Assembly (NCBI GenBank): GCA_001872995.1
Contig: MNXO01000139.1
Span: 93 to 7,060, forward strand
Direction: 5' to 3'
DNA: 6,968 bases
From: Bacteroidetes bacterium CG2_30_32_10
GTDB lineage: Bacteria; Bacteroidota; Bacteroidia; Bacteroidales; CG2-30-32-10
Part shown: positions 6,058 through 6,968 of the stretch, one piece after another
Position numbering within the stretch: position 1 is the first letter of the stretch
Layout: every line of letters begins with the position of its first letter
Notes under the pieces: generated by a model
The model's input: only the letters and a program-made list of their open reading frames with translations
Database searches by the model: none
Told to the model about the DNA's origin: nothing
Program-made: the position numbers and the translations under genes

Positions 6058-6968
6058 TTATCTAAAACTAATACCTAAACCACCACTTATTGTTTGGTAT
6101 TTACCAAAAGTATAATCTGCATGCAAGGTAATAATAGCAATATTGAGCCTTAAGCCTGCATTGCCTTTAAAATAACTTAATTTTTTATCAGTAACAGTTA
6201 AAGGGTCTTTCTTATCAACTACAATAGGTTTAGGTGCATGAACACCATCAAAGTAAACGTTTGGGATAGGATAAGTTCCATTCAAAGCATATTCTGCTTT
6301 TGATGAATTGTAACCACCACTAACATAAACAGTAACCATTAAAATCTTTTTGGAAATGATTGCGTTCACATTCCAAGCCTTCACATTCACATTCAAAGCT
6401 TGGTCTGCATAAGTTGATGCAACTGGCATAGTACCATTTTCATATGTAACACCATTTGGGGGATTTAAAGCATTTGGAAAGTCAGCACCAAAATTCATTT
6501 GCGAATATGCTCCCATAATAGAGAGACTTAAAGGTATTAATTTTCCACCAGGTAAGTATTGCAATAAATCGTGTCGCAAACCAACACCCCACAATGAGAC
6601 TTTTCCTGTAATTTTGCTTCCTGGGGTTTCTACTTTAGGCACATAGCGGAAAGTGATGTCTGTATTCTTCATTAATCCTAAGCCAATCTGAAAAGTGGGC
6701 ATTACCATCATTGATATTCCAGTTCCTGCTGGCAAACTATAATGAACAGTATCACTTGCAACTATTGGGGGGTAAGCTCTGGTTATTATCACATCCCCAG
6801 TAGGACCTTCTTTGTCCTCTCCAAAAATAGTTGGAGCTGTTTTCCCCGTGGCAAACTTCATGTTCGATAAATTCAAACCTGCAATATTGTAAGTTTTATT
6901 CAATTTAGGAACCAACATGGTGTTGAAAGTACAGGTAACATCAAAACCAAGTAAGCTGTGTGGAGCAC
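6058..6968 (-). CDS. DUF6588-like predicted outer-membrane beta-barrel protein (5' end beyond window)
   Basis: The visible part is 302 residues. The frame stays open from the stop at 6058 to the right window edge, so the ATG at 6918 is an internal Met, not the start. The 16 codons upstream of it read on in family style (SLLGFDVTCTFNTMLVPK spans the Met), and the signal peptide must lie outside the window. The protein consists of alternating hydrophobic strands and Gly/Asn/Pro-rich turns, for example WGVGLRHDLLQYLPGG, VYVSGGYNSSKAEY and the last strands LHADYTFGKYQ and GGLGISFR. This pattern, with LLGFDV and a conserved GVGLRHDL-type strand, resembles the DUF6588 family of Bacteroidota, assigned from memory and not by a search. 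Function is unknown; a barrel in the outer membrane is the likely location. The stop codon lies 8 nt before the start of the PorT-like gene, suggesting one operon whose promoter is off-window. Confidence 0.7.
   Translation of the reverse strand, partial: APHSLLGFDVTCTFNTMLVPKLNKTYNIAGLNLSNMKFATGKTAPTIFGEDKEGPTGDVIITRAYPPIVASDTVHYSLPAGTGISMMVMPTFQIGLGLMKNTDITFRYVPKVETPGSKITGKVSLWGVGLRHDLLQYLPGGKLIPLSLSIMGAYSQMNFGADFPNALNPPNGVTYENGTMPVASTYADQALNVNVKAWNVNAIISKKILMVTVYVSGGYNSSKAEYALNGTYPIPNVYFDGVHAPKPIVVDKKDPLTVTDKKLSYFKGNAGLRLNIAIITLHADYTFGKYQTISGGLGISFR

Overview
The window looks like chromosomal DNA from an AT-rich member of the Bacteroidota. Four things point that way: a gene for an S46-family dipeptidyl-peptidase, a secreted protein with a type IX secretion (T9SS) type A sorting domain, PorT-like and DUF6588-like outer-membrane proteins, and promoter-like elements of the Bacteroidota form (TTG/TTTG then TAnnTTTG). 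No RNA gene, transposase, CRISPR array or phage gene was seen. The most similar genus cannot be read from the sequence alone.

Left part, + strand (1-2757). The window opens inside an array of the heptamer CAATGAA/CAATTAA that runs to within 3 nt of the start codon of ridA (enamine/imine deaminase). After ridA come two small hairpins, the second followed by a T-rich tract, and then a candidate promoter and a large exported S46 serine peptidase. All three catalytic residues can be placed, and an Arg at the specificity position points to the acidic-residue-specific DPP11 type. A 17-bp perfect hairpin with A- and T-tracts (2834-2878) ends this gene and also the gene that converges on it from the right.

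Middle part, - strand (2962-5185). A T9SS-exported Asn/Gly-rich repeat protein (4056 to 2962) lies downstream of an orphan membrane-bound LytTR transcription factor (5185 to 4325). The 268-bp gap between them holds a good Bacteroidota promoter for the exported protein. Immediately upstream of its -33 element are three copies of an 11-bp motif at an exact 20-bp period. LytTR proteins are known to bind direct repeats spaced about two helical turns apart, so regulator, operator and exported target may form one compact circuit. This is the most interesting inference in the window.

Right part, - strand (5375-6968). Two predicted outer-membrane beta-barrel proteins are separated by 8 nt and are probably co-transcribed. 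The upstream one (DUF6588-like) is cut by the right edge of the window. A strong intrinsic terminator (5318-5358) separates this pair from the LytTR gene.

Taken together, the window is mostly cell-envelope functions (periplasmic peptide breakdown, a secreted surface protein, outer-membrane barrels), plus one housekeeping metabolite-repair enzyme.
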